64,000 bases of DNA, taken from positions 1 through 64,000 of the forward strand of contig JAHWIR010000006.1 of assembly GCA_019322435.1 (NCBI GenBank), given 5' to 3'. The notes under the pieces are model-generated. The model did not search any database and was not told where the DNA came from. It saw only the letters and a list, made by a program, of their open reading frames with translations. The DNA comes from Candidatus Woesearchaeota archaeon. Lineage in GTDB: Archaea; Nanobdellota; Nanobdellia; Woesearchaeales; WJKL01. This document shows, piece by piece, positions 1 to 7,639 of this stretch. A program made the translations under genes and the position numbers. Numbering within the stretch: the first letter of the stretch is position 1; every line of letters begins with the position of its first letter.

Positions 1-44
1 TAAATAAAAGGATATTTAAATAGGATTTCTTTTTTATTTTATTT

Positions 45-1238
45 ATGGCAACAAAAAAAGAACTATCATCTAATATATGGAAATATTTCCTATTTATCCT
101 AACTCAAAGAAGACATTTCATACCCCTTCTTGCAATATTCTTTTTAACTCTGCCTGACACAAATGCGCAGCAAATAGGAATCTATACTGCAATTGGATAT
201 CTCTTCTCTTTTTTGTTTGAAATACCAAGCGGCTATTTTGCAGATAAATTTGGCCATAAAAGAACTCTAATCCTATCAAAAATATTAATGATTCTTTCAA
301 TGCTATCTTTTGTATTAGCAAAATCATTATCCTATTTCATAGCTGGTTCAGTATTCCTCGCACTAGCATTTTCATTCGCATCTGGAACAAAGTCTGCATT
401 TATGCACGATACTTTAATTGAATTAAAACGAGAAAAAGAATATACCAAAATTATGAGCAAAATAGGCGCAAATGTTTCGGTTGTTAGTATGATTTTAACA
501 ATTCTTTTACCATTTTTAACAAAAATTTCAATAGTATTTCCTCTAAAAGTAAATTTGGTATTTGATACTATTGGGTTTTTCGTTGCATTATCATTTATAT
601 CTCCAAAAAGAGAATCAAATATAATGAAAAGTCGTGATCCAGAATCATTATTAAAGATAATTAAAACATCAAGCAACAAGGGATTCTATGTTTTTGCGAT
701 TTTTACAGGAGCAATCACTGGATTTATGCTGTCTTCTAGTCCTTTCAAGTACGTCTATCTAGAATCATTAGGATATCCTGTTATATTAGTTGGATTTATT
801 ATGGGTCTTTCGAGACTAGTCTGGTTCATGATTGGGCATAATGCCCATTTAATTGAAAAAAAGATTGGAGTAGCTAATCTACTCAAATATGAAATTATAA
901 TATTTCCTCTAATATTCATTTTAGTTGCTGCCTTTTCAAATCCATATATTGTGGGTCTTACCTTTATAATCTCCACAGGATATTTCTGGGGAAGAAAACA
1001 AATAATAACAAACTACTTCATTACTCATTTTATCAAAAACAGGTATTACAAAGCCACAATGTTGTCAGTCAAAGTACAAGTTGAAACAATATTCCAATTT
1101 TCTATTGTCTTTATAATTGGTTTTTTAATGAGAAAATCATTTAAATTAGGCTATTTAACTTTAGGCATTGGTTTATTTGTAATTCTAGCACTATTATATC
1201 CATTTATTAAAAAATATCTAATAAAACATAACCTTTAA
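45..1238 (+). CDS. MFS-type membrane transporter
   Basis: A 397-residue, strongly hydrophobic protein with about 12 predicted membrane helices, the usual size of a major facilitator superfamily carrier. The loop after the second helix (residues about 63-73) reads GYFADKFGHKR, a good match to MFS motif A (G-x-x-x-D-[RK]-x-G-[RK]-[RK]). The substrate cannot be told from sequence. A TATA-like TATTTAAAT at 13-21 lies about 32 bp before the ATG, so the mRNA is probably leaderless. The next gene starts 27 bp after the stop and has its own TATA-like sequence, so this is probably a single-gene unit. The family call is firm; the direction and cargo of transport are unknown. Confidence 0.85.
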   Translation: MATKKELSSNIWKYFLFILTQRRHFIPLLAIFFLTLPDTNAQQIGIYTAIGYLFSFLFEIPSGYFADKFGHKRTLILSKILMILSMLSFVLAKSLSYFIAGSVFLALAFSFASGTKSAFMHDTLIELKREKEYTKIMSKIGANVSVVSMILTILLPFLTKISIVFPLKVNLVFDTIGFFVALSFISPKRESNIMKSRDPESLLKIIKTSSNKGFYVFAIFTGAITGFMLSSSPFKYVYLESLGYPVILVGFIMGLSRLVWFMIGHNAHLIEKKIGVANLLKYEIIIFPLIFILVAAFSNPYIVGLTFIISTGYFWGRKQIITNYFITHFIKNRYYKATMLSVKVQVETIFQFSIVFIIGFLMRKSFKLGYLTLGIGLFVILALLYPFIKKYLIKHNL

Positions 1239-1265
1239 ATATATTTTTTATTTCTTAATCTAAAT

Positions 1266-1910
1266 ATGGCAGATAAAGAGTGGTATAAGAAAGAAAAACC
1301 TAAACCTCAAAAAGAGATAACTATAAAGTTGAATATGGGTTTTCTTAAACAAGCAGCTTATATTCTCTTGATTCTTGGTTTAGTGACCGTTATTGTTCTC
1401 CAGCATTATGGAGTTATCCCAATCAGAGAAGAAGCTAACAATTCTGCAGTTGGTGCTGCAACAAAAGTTCTTGAAGAGAAAGAAACACCAAGCACAACAG
1501 TAACACAAGAAAATGAAACAGAAGAAGAAAACACAACAGAACCAGAGCCTGAACCCGAACCAGAAGAAGAATTGCTTCCAATAACAGGAGATGTATTTAT
1601 TACAATAGATAAGGTAAATTATGTAATCAAAGGAGAAGACTATGCTAGAGTAAGCTCAGTTGAATTCACAATCAAAAACCAATACAAGGACTTTGCACCA
1701 AAAATAATAGGTTATCTTACTCAATATGGGGCTGATGATGAAAAAACACTAGAGATGGAAGAACTAGAAGCAGGAAAATACATAACAACAACTTCTACTA
1801 AACTTACATTTGGATATAACAGCATAGATGAAGATCAAATACTCAACTTAGAAGTCTACGATGGAAGTAAATACCTAGTAAAGACTACTAAAACATTCTC
1901 AACTAATTAG
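1266..1910 (+). CDS. Membrane-anchored protein with Glu/Pro/Thr linker
   Basis: A 214-residue protein of no recognised family. It has a basic cytoplasmic start (residues 1-23), one membrane helix (about 24-46) and a low-complexity Glu/Thr/Pro spacer with EPEPEPE runs (about 60-100). The final 110 residues look like beta-strands and may form one Ig-like or FxLD-type sandwich. The arrangement suggests a single-pass protein that holds a small extracellular domain away from the membrane. A TATA-like TTTAAATAT precedes the ATG by about 30 bp. A function cannot be assigned. Confidence 0.7.
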   Translation: MADKEWYKKEKPKPQKEITIKLNMGFLKQAAYILLILGLVTVIVLQHYGVIPIREEANNSAVGAATKVLEEKETPSTTVTQENETEEENTTEPEPEPEPEEELLPITGDVFITIDKVNYVIKGEDYARVSSVEFTIKNQYKDFAPKIIGYLTQYGADDEKTLEMEELEAGKYITTTSTKLTFGYNSIDEDQILNLEVYDGSKYLVKTTKTFSTN

Positions 1911-2016
1911 GAATCTCTAATTCAGAAAAATCTTCAAATTCTTCAATACCTATATTATATCTAAAAAGAAAATAATTAGTAACTGCCAGTTCTTGATACA
2001 TCTGTTTGCAGTTCAT
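1903..2016 (-). CDS. Possible 37-residue small protein
   Basis: On the minus strand an ATG follows the TAA stop of the PRC-barrel-like gene with no gap and opens a 37-codon frame that ends in TAG. The frame fills the otherwise empty space and overlaps the 3' end of the convergent gene by 8 bp. The peptide is acidic and aromatic (starts MNCKQMYQEL, ends EDFSELEIPN). TAAATG coupling would allow translation after the upstream gene. Nothing else supports it, and it may be a chance frame. Confidence 0.35.
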   Translation of the reverse strand: MNCKQMYQELAVTNYFLFRYNIGIEEFEDFSELEIPN

Positions 2017-2325
2017 TTATTCTGCAGCACCCATATCTCCTTGTGCTTCTCCTTCTCCGCCAGCCTCTTCAGGAGAATATGACGGAACTGCTGTTTTGCT
2101 TATGATCAAGATATCTCCTACAGCCTTGACAAGCTGATGAGGTACAATGACTCCTTTTGCAGACCCCAATACTTTGTTCAAGAATGACCCTTTTGTTGCC
2201 TTGACCTTCCACCCAAACACCTTGGTTGCAGTCATGATACTCTCCTCTATATCTCCAAAATAATCACCAGTATCTGTAAATACCTTCATTTCATATGTTT
2301 CTGATATTTTCTTCATTTTAAGCAT
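2017..2325 (-). CDS. PRC-barrel-like small protein
   Basis: A 102-residue protein. Residues 10-80 resemble a PRC-barrel: a strand with FTDTGDYFGDIEE near the start, then a short beta-rich region and a hydrophobic IVPHQLVKAVGDILII segment. The last 20 residues are a Gly/Glu/Ala-rich tail. PRC-barrels occur in RimM and in many small archaeal proteins of unclear role, often as RNA- or protein-binding modules. A GGTGAT ribosome-binding site sits 5 bp before the ATG at 2325. A second PRC-barrel gene is at 43645-43908. Confidence 0.6.
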   Translation of the reverse strand: MLKMKKISETYEMKVFTDTGDYFGDIEESIMTATKVFGWKVKATKGSFLNKVLGSAKGVIVPHQLVKAVGDILIISKTAVPSYSPEEAGGEGEAQGDMGAAE

Positions 2326-2427
2326 TTGACATCACCCATTAAATATTATAACTCTTCTGTAATTTCTTTATTTATATATTTTTCTGTTATGCAAAGTTTT
2401 AAAAACTAATACTCCCAAATTACAAAA

Positions 2428-3153
2428 ATGCATTACAAAAACCTTACATTGATAGGGACATCTCACATTGCAAAAGAATCATTAAAAGAAGTGACTGCAG
2501 CCATAGTAAAACAGCAGCCAGACATCATTGCATTAGAACTAGACAAAAAAAGATTCTATGCTCTAACCCACGAAGTAAAAAGAAGAGTTCGATTAAGAGA
2601 CATCAAAAAGATTGGAGTCAAAGGATTTCTATTCAACCTGATCGGAGCCTGGATTGAAGAGAAGCTGGGAAAATTGGTCGGTGTAAAGCCCGGCTCTGAG
2701 ATGCTGACTGCAATCCATCTGGCAAAAGAATACAAGATAAAACTTGCCTTGATTGACCAGGATATTGAACTGACACTAAGAAGGATATCAGCAGAATTGA
2801 CATTAAAAGAAAGGCTTCGTTTTGTGATAGACATCTTAAAAGGGATTCTCTTCAAAAAATCTGAAATGAAAAAATTAGGGATTAAGAAGCTTGACCTGAC
2901 AAAAGTTCCTCCCAAGACATTAATCAAGAAACTGATAAAGATAATGAAAAAGCGCTACCCTCACTTGTACAGGGTATTAGTAGAAGAAAGGAACAAAGTG
3001 ATGGCAGCCAACCTAAAAAACATCATGGAACATTTTCCAGACAAAAAAATCATCGCTATAATCGGAGCAGGACATGAGCAGGATATACTCAATCTGGTAA
3101 AGTCTCCTCATAAAATAACCTATTCTTATAAGATAAGAAATGTTTATAAATAA
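2428..3153 (+). CDS. TraB/PrgY-family protein
   Basis: A 241-residue protein with the signatures of the TraB/GumN (Tiki-like) superfamily. An N-terminal GTSHIAKES motif (residues 10-18) is followed by a conserved ALELDKKRFYAL segment, and an IIAIIGAGHEQDI motif lies near the C terminus. The paired Gly-x-x-His-containing motifs are typical of this putative metal-dependent fold. It lacks the C-terminal membrane helices of the longer archaeal homologues, so it is probably the soluble domain alone. The next gene, a membrane-protease homologue, starts 20 bp downstream and is probably co-transcribed. Enterococcal relatives shut down pheromone signals; the archaeal role is unknown. Confidence 0.8.
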   Translation: MHYKNLTLIGTSHIAKESLKEVTAAIVKQQPDIIALELDKKRFYALTHEVKRRVRLRDIKKIGVKGFLFNLIGAWIEEKLGKLVGVKPGSEMLTAIHLAKEYKIKLALIDQDIELTLRRISAELTLKERLRFVIDILKGILFKKSEMKKLGIKKLDLTKVPPKTLIKKLIKIMKKRYPHLYRVLVEERNKVMAANLKNIMEHFPDKKIIAIIGAGHEQDILNLVKSPHKITYSYKIRNVYK

Positions 3154-3173
3154 TAGAATTAATAGCAGTCAAA

Positions 3174-3887
3174 ATGGAATTGTTTGAAAGAATAAAAACA
3201 TACCTTGATTTTACCAAAGAAGAGTCCCTTAATCTATTGGCAGCTGCTTTAGTCTTTGGTTTTATATTTGCTTTTAAAAAATGGTCATTTGTTAACCTGA
3301 TCATAGCAATACTTATAGCCTTGCTCAGTTTTCTGTTTCACTTGACTGCGCAAAAAATCGCAGCAGTACATTATGGCTATAAAGTAGAATTCAAAATAGG
3401 CTGGTTTGCTCTATTAATTCCATTAATACTTGCCTTTATATCAAACGGGCAGATATGGTGGTTAATCATCCCAGGAGGTGTTCATTTTTCCCTATTAGCA
3501 GGCCTGAGATTAGGAAGATTCAGATATGGCCTGAATTATCTTACAATGGGGACAATAAGCTTGATCGGGCCGATTGCTTCAATCATCCTTGCAACAATCT
3601 TCAAACAGATTGACATCTGGTTTTTTGCATCCTCTTCTGTTGTCTTCCACAACCTCTTTATTTTCAACCTGGCATACGCAGTTTCCCAAATGCTTCCAAT
3701 CCCTCCATTAGACGGCCATTATATGTTTTATGCTTCAAGATTATCCTATGTCTTCATATTCGGAACAATATTAACATACACAATATTAGCAATCCCATTT
3801 TCACTTTATTCATGGCTCTTTGCTTTGCTAGCAGGCGGCTTGGCCTGGCTTATATTTTATATTACATTTGAAAGAACAGCGTGGTGA
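3174..3887 (+). CDS. Site-2 protease (M50) homologue lacking HExxH
   Basis: A 237-residue polytopic protein with the layout of the short M50 membrane proteases. Active enzymes have HExxH in the first core helix and an N/D-P-x-x-LDG motif in a later helix. Here the second motif is intact (LPIPPLDGH, Asp180 and Gly181). The first is HLTAQ (residues 56-60), so the catalytic Glu and second His ligand are missing, although the following context (AVHYGYKVEFKIGW) matches the family. I infer a catalytically dead member, possibly a chaperone or substrate-binding pseudoprotease. It follows the TraB gene closely and its 3' end abuts the next small membrane-protein gene. Confidence 0.75.
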   Translation: MELFERIKTYLDFTKEESLNLLAAALVFGFIFAFKKWSFVNLIIAILIALLSFLFHLTAQKIAAVHYGYKVEFKIGWFALLIPLILAFISNGQIWWLIIPGGVHFSLLAGLRLGRFRYGLNYLTMGTISLIGPIASIILATIFKQIDIWFFASSSVVFHNLFIFNLAYAVSQMLPIPPLDGHYMFYASRLSYVFIFGTILTYTILAIPFSLYSWLFALLAGGLAWLIFYITFERTAW

Positions 3888-3892
3888 TAATA

Positions 3893-4219
3893 ATGAATGT
3901 TGGAGAAATGATTTGGAAAAACTGGGCAGAAACCCTTGCAATAGCATTATTGGTTATAGGTTTCTTATTATCAATCTCAATAAGCAGCACAGTTTTATTA
4001 TATATAGTTGTAATCCTGTCAGGGTTCTTAGCAGGAAGGTTCTATTTTTCAAAAATAGGCAAAAAGCCATTATTCCCTTTCTTCTTGATAATAGTTGGTT
4101 TTATGCTGGGATATGCTCTTGGTTCTTTTAATGCAAATAGAACAGCAATCATAATCTTGTTCATAATCTGCTGGATAGCAAGCCACATACTGCACAAGAA
4201 AGGCTATATTCCACTTTAA
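3893..4219 (+). CDS. Small polytopic membrane protein, unknown
   Basis: A 108-residue hydrophobic protein with three or four predicted helices and no recognised family. I choose the ATG at 3893 over the in-frame GTG at 3881, because GGTGATA immediately upstream can serve as ribosome-binding site and the GTG would lie inside the previous gene. The gene follows the pseudoprotease gene by 5 bp, so the two are almost certainly translated from one mRNA and may work together in the membrane. Confidence 0.6.
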   Translation: MNVGEMIWKNWAETLAIALLVIGFLLSISISSTVLLYIVVILSGFLAGRFYFSKIGKKPLFPFFLIIVGFMLGYALGSFNANRTAIIILFIICWIASHILHKKGYIPL

Positions 4220-4256
4220 TAAAATATATTAATCAAAACTTCTTTCTTTATTTTCT

Positions 4257-4424
4257 ATGGTCACAAAAGAAGAATTTGGCCAATTTATCGCAGAAGTCGA
4301 ATCCTTTAGAGATATGTTCATGGAAGAAGTGTCTAAATTAAAGACTGAGATTGAATATATCAAGGATAATCTAAATGAAATAGCAAAAGAAGCAAAGATT
4401 AAGATTAACAAGAAAATAGGTTAA
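4257..4424 (+). CDS. 55-residue coiled-coil protein
   Basis: A complete 55-codon frame (starts MVTKEEFGQF, ends NKKIG) in the gap between two annotated genes. It is rich in Glu and Lys with a heptad-like hydrophobic pattern (F/V/F/M/V/L/I/I/L/I), so a single amphipathic or coiled-coil helix is likely. A TATA-like AAATATATT lies about 30 bp before the ATG, which suits a leaderless mRNA. The composition and promoter support a real small gene. Function unknown. Confidence 0.55.
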   Translation: MVTKEEFGQFIAEVESFRDMFMEEVSKLKTEIEYIKDNLNEIAKEAKIKINKKIG

Positions 4425-4455
4425 TTTTAAATATTGCATAGTTGTTATAAACAAT

Positions 4456-4704
4456 ATGAAAGTAAAAAATTGGATAATTATGATATTGATTATTTTAGGA
4501 TTATTTTTGTTCTTTTATCCTAAAAATTGTGGTTCTTTTACATCAATAGTTGGAGGAACTTTAAAAGATTGTACTTGCATCGGATTAAAATATTCTGAGA
4601 GAGTAGAGGGTGCAGGAAACAAATATTGTGTAGGATTACCTATAGCTAAAAAATGTTATGAATTGATAGGTGGTGGGGAAAAGAAAGAAATTTCTTGTAA
4701 TTAA
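4456..4704 (+). CDS. Small cysteine-containing exported or anchored protein
   Basis: An 82-residue protein with an N-terminal hydrophobic helix (about residues 5-22) preceded by lysines, then a short region with six cysteines (KNCGSF, DCTCIG, KYCVG, KKCYE, SCN). Paired cysteines after a signal-like helix suggest an extracellular, disulfide-stabilised domain. No family recognised. Its own TATA-like TTTTAAATATT is about 28 bp upstream. It ends 9 bp before the repair-type operator of hef. Confidence 0.6.
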   Translation: MKVKNWIIMILIILGLFLFFYPKNCGSFTSIVGGTLKDCTCIGLKYSERVEGAGNKYCVGLPIAKKCYELIGGGEKKEISCN

Positions 4705-4713
4705 ATTAATGAC

Positions 4714-4754
4714 CACTGGTCACTGGACATCACCCCCCATAAACTATATAAAAG
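4714..4754 (+). promoter_or_regulatory. hef promoter with CACTGGTCACTGGACA element
   Basis: The 16-bp element CACTGGTCACTGGACA lies at 4714-4729. It is a direct repeat of CACTGG with a 7-bp period. A 15-bp spacer follows, then TATATAAAAG from 4745, with the start codon exactly 30 bp after the first T. The same element and spacing precede hjc and the Cas4-like gene. At hef the upstream half extends to a perfect palindrome, TGACCA-C-TGGTCA (4710-4722). A site just upstream of BRE/TATA is typical of archaeal activators; regulation is inferred. Confidence 0.75.
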
Positions 4755-4774
4755 AATTCTGCCTTCTTTATACT

Positions 4775-7039
4775 ATGATTAAAGACTTTACTCCCAGGTT
4801 ATACCAAGAAACAATCCTGGCAACAGCTGTTAAACAAAACACATTGGTTGTACTTCCTACTGGCATGGGAAAAACAGCTATTTCAATGCTTTTAGCAGCA
4901 CAGCGCTTTAAACAATATCCTAATTCAAAAGTATTAATATTAGCTCCAACAAGGCCTTTAGTTGAGCAGCATATTGAAACATTTAAGCAATATCTTGACT
5001 TGCCTGAAGAACAATTCGCAGTATTCACAGGAATGATCAAGCCTGAAAAAAGACAGGAATTATGGAAAACAGCTAAAGTCATCTTCTCAACTCCTCAAGG
5101 ATTGGAAAACGATATAATAACAGGAAGAATCAATCTAGAAGAAGTCTCTTTATTGGTTTTTGATGAAGCTCACAGAGCTGTTGGAGACTATGCCTATGTT
5201 TTTGTTGCAAAACAATACCATAAAAAAGCCTCCTTTCCTAGAATCCTAGCCTTAACCGCCTCTCCTGGCTCTGACATAGAAAAGATCAAAGAAGTCACTC
5301 AAAATCTGTTTATAGAAGAAGTTGAAGTCAGAACAGACAATGACCCAGATGTCAAGCCTTATATTAAAGAGATAAACATTGAATGGATAAAAGTAGAGCT
5401 TACTCCTCCATTTGAACAAGTGCAGCGCTTTCTAAAAAACATCATCTATGATAGAACTGCTAAACTGAAGAAATGGGGAATCCTCCAAAGAAAAAATATT
5501 GACTTTGTAAACAAAACAGATTTACTAGCACTCCAAGCACAACTAAGAGGCAGAGCAGCTTCAGGAGAAAAAGATTTTGTTATGTGGAATGCAATTTCTG
5601 TTCTAGCTGAAATAATGAAAGTCCAGCATGGCTTGGAATTACTAGAGACACAGGGAATCTTTGCACTACAGGAATACCTGACTAAACTTCAAAATGATGG
5701 ATATTCAGCAAAGACAAAAGCAGTTAAAAATATAGTAGCAGACCTAAACTTCCGCTCAGCTCTGATCAAGACCCAAAAAATGTATGAACAAGGCTTTCAA
5801 CATCCAAAACTGATAGAACTTCAAAAACTAATTGAAAAGCATGCAAACCCAGGTACCCAGACGACTGGTACCCACGCGAAGCGTGACGCTATGCCTGAGT
5901 CTGACTCTTCGCCAATAAAGATAATCATATTCAATCAATACAGGGATAATGCTCAAAACATTGTTGAAGAAATAAATAAGATAAACAACATCCAAGCAAA
6001 CCTGTTTGTTGGACAGCAAAAAAAGAAAGAATCCGGCTTATCCCAAAAACAACAAAAAGAAATGCTTAATCAATTCAGAAATAATAAATTCAATGTTCTG
6101 GTTGCAACTTCTGTTGGAGAAGAAGGCCTGGATATCCCAAAAGTAGATTTAGTTATCTTCTATGAGCCAATTCCTTCTGCAATCCGCCATATCCAAAGGC
6201 GTGGAAGAACAGGAAGGCAGGAAAAAGGCAAAGTAATAATCTTGATGACAAAAAACACAAGAGATGAAGGCTATAGATGGTCTGCTCATCACAAAGAAAA
6301 AAGAATGTACAGGAATCTTACTGACCTCAAATCAAAATTAACATTAAAATCTCAAAGGCAAGAGCAAAGCCTGGAGAAATATACAAAAAAAGAAGAGATT
6401 GCAGTCTTTGCAGACCACAGAGAAAAAGGCTCTGGAATAATCAAAGAACTTATTGATCTGAACACCTCAATAAAACTGGAAAAACTAGACACAGCAGATT
6501 ACATCCTAAGCAGCAGATGCGGTGTTGAGCTAAAAACACCAGAAGACTTTGCATCTTCAATTATAGACGGCAGATTATTAGAACAGATAAAACAGCTAAA
6601 GCGCAGCTTTGAATGCCCTTTGGTGATTGTAGAAGGAGAGCAAGACATCTACTCTGTAAGAAACATCCACCCAAATGCAGTCCGAGGAATGCTTGCAACC
6701 ATAGCTATCAGCTATAAAATACCTGTTCTATTCACAAAAAACTCAAAAGAATCAGCTTCTCTTCTGCATACAATAGCAAAACGCGAGCAAGACAACAGCA
6801 GCAATGACTATTCAATGCATGCTGACAGAAAGCCCTTGTCTCTAAAAGAACAGCAGGAATATATCATCTCTTCCCTGCCATTAGTAGGCCCTTCCTTAGC
6901 AAAAGAACTCCTGAAGAAATTCAAGACAGTAAAAAAAGTAATAAATGCAAAAGAAGAACGCCTGAAAAAAGTCAAGAAAATAGGAGACAAAAAAGCAAAA
7001 GAAATCAAAAACATTGTTGATTCTGAGTATTTACAATAA
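4775..7039 (+). CDS. hef: Hef-type helicase/XPF-family nuclease
   Basis: A 754-residue protein with an SF2 helicase (Walker A PTGMGKT near residues 29-35, FDEAHRA motif II, QRRGRTGR motif VI). An XPF-type nuclease domain (Asp547 in ADHREKGSG; E585-L-K-T-P-E-D591) and a C-terminal tandem HhH (LPLVGPSLAKELL; VKKIGDKKAKEI) follow. This is the archaeal Hef layout, which processes stalled forks. The nuclease signature is normally ERKxxxD; here the Arg is Leu. The ATG at 4775 is chosen because a TATA box lies 30 bp upstream and the family begins there; a 35-codon N-terminal extension is possible but would span the promoter. A 21-residue repeat-coded insert interrupts the linker before helicase domain 2 (about residues 359-379). 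Confidence 0.92.
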   Translation: MIKDFTPRLYQETILATAVKQNTLVVLPTGMGKTAISMLLAAQRFKQYPNSKVLILAPTRPLVEQHIETFKQYLDLPEEQFAVFTGMIKPEKRQELWKTAKVIFSTPQGLENDIITGRINLEEVSLLVFDEAHRAVGDYAYVFVAKQYHKKASFPRILALTASPGSDIEKIKEVTQNLFIEEVEVRTDNDPDVKPYIKEINIEWIKVELTPPFEQVQRFLKNIIYDRTAKLKKWGILQRKNIDFVNKTDLLALQAQLRGRAASGEKDFVMWNAISVLAEIMKVQHGLELLETQGIFALQEYLTKLQNDGYSAKTKAVKNIVADLNFRSALIKTQKMYEQGFQHPKLIELQKLIEKHANPGTQTTGTHAKRDAMPESDSSPIKIIIFNQYRDNAQNIVEEINKINNIQANLFVGQQKKKESGLSQKQQKEMLNQFRNNKFNVLVATSVGEEGLDIPKVDLVIFYEPIPSAIRHIQRRGRTGRQEKGKVIILMTKNTRDEGYRWSAHHKEKRMYRNLTDLKSKLTLKSQRQEQSLEKYTKKEEIAVFADHREKGSGIIKELIDLNTSIKLEKLDTADYILSSRCGVELKTPEDFASSIIDGRLLEQIKQLKRSFECPLVIVEGEQDIYSVRNIHPNAVRGMLATIAISYKIPVLFTKNSKESASLLHTIAKREQDNSSNDYSMHADRKPLSLKEQQEYIISSLPLVGPSLAKELLKKFKTVKKVINAKEERLKKVKKIGDKKAKEIKNIVDSEYLQ
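5850..5912. repeat. Long copy of in-frame GTQTT/SDS mini-element (in hef)
   Basis: A 63-bp insert that begins CAGGTACCCAGACGAC and ends GAGTCTGACTCTTCGC. The ends match the 36-bp copies in rpl22, rps3 and rpl15; the middle has 27 extra bases with a second GGTACCCA and the hairpin CACGC-GAA-GCGTG. It keeps the frame and codes for GTQTTGTHAKRDAMPESDSS between the two helicase domains, just before the IIIFNQYRD strand. CAGAC near the start pairs with GTCTG near the end. Confidence 0.8.
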
Positions 7040-7084
7040 AGTTTATATACATCTTCCAATTGCTATTCTTGGGGTGAATCTAAA

Positions 7085-7639
7085 ATGGTAAGCACAGGCG
7101 CAATTATTGGAATTGTAATTGCAGTAGTAGTTGTATTGTTTGTGGTCTACATCTATAACAGTCTAATAAAACTAAGAGTTAGAATGAAGAATGCGTTGGC
7201 TCAGATAGATGTACAATTAAAAAGAAGGTATGATTTGATTCCAAACTTAGTAAAAACAGTAAAAGGTTATGTTAAACATGAAAAAACAGTTCTAGAAAAT
7301 ATAACAAAGATGAGGTCCTCATTAGTATCTGGCTCATTAGAAGATAGAGCAAAAGCGTCAGATGGTTTAACAAAAGCATTGAAATCAATATTTGCTGTAG
7401 CTGAAAATTATCCTCAGTTAAAAGCAAATGAAAATTTCAAATTACTGCAAGAAGAACTAGCTGGAACAGAATCAAAGATTGCATATTCAAGACAGTTCTA
7501 CAATGACTCAGTAATGAAACTAAACGAAGCAATCCAAGTATTCCCAAAAAACATCTTTGCAAGGATGTTTGGATTCAAAAAAGAAGTATACTTTAAGACA
7601 ACAGGCAAAGAAAAAGAACCAGTTAATGTTGAGTTTTAA
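7085..7639 (+). CDS. lemA: LemA family protein
   Basis: A 184-residue protein with an N-terminal membrane helix (about residues 5-25) and the LemA core: YNSLIKLR, then QIDVQLKRRYDLIPNLVKTVKGY at about 43-65, and the conserved AYSRQFYND segment at about 140. LemA proteins form a helical bundle outside or under the membrane and commonly pair with M48 proteases. Here the stop is directly followed by the htpX start, the usual pairing. TTTATATAC at about 7042 and GGGGTGA at 7071 give a promoter and ribosome-binding site for a two-gene operon. Confidence 0.93.
   Translation: MVSTGAIIGIVIAVVVVLFVVYIYNSLIKLRVRMKNALAQIDVQLKRRYDLIPNLVKTVKGYVKHEKTVLENITKMRSSLVSGSLEDRAKASDGLTKALKSIFAVAENYPQLKANENFKLLQEELAGTESKIAYSRQFYNDSVMKLNEAIQVFPKNIFARMFGFKKEVYFKTTGKEKEPVNVEF

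Noticed and set aside
4670..4774. 35-codon N-terminal extension of Hef
   Set aside because: The extension spans the CACTGG element and TATA box, overlaps the upstream gene and has no helicase homology. The ATG at 4775 matches the family start.
5850..5912. Intein or intron remnant in hef
   Set aside because: The insert is only 63 bp, keeps frame, lacks intein splice residues, and its ends match copies inside other genes that have no splice context.
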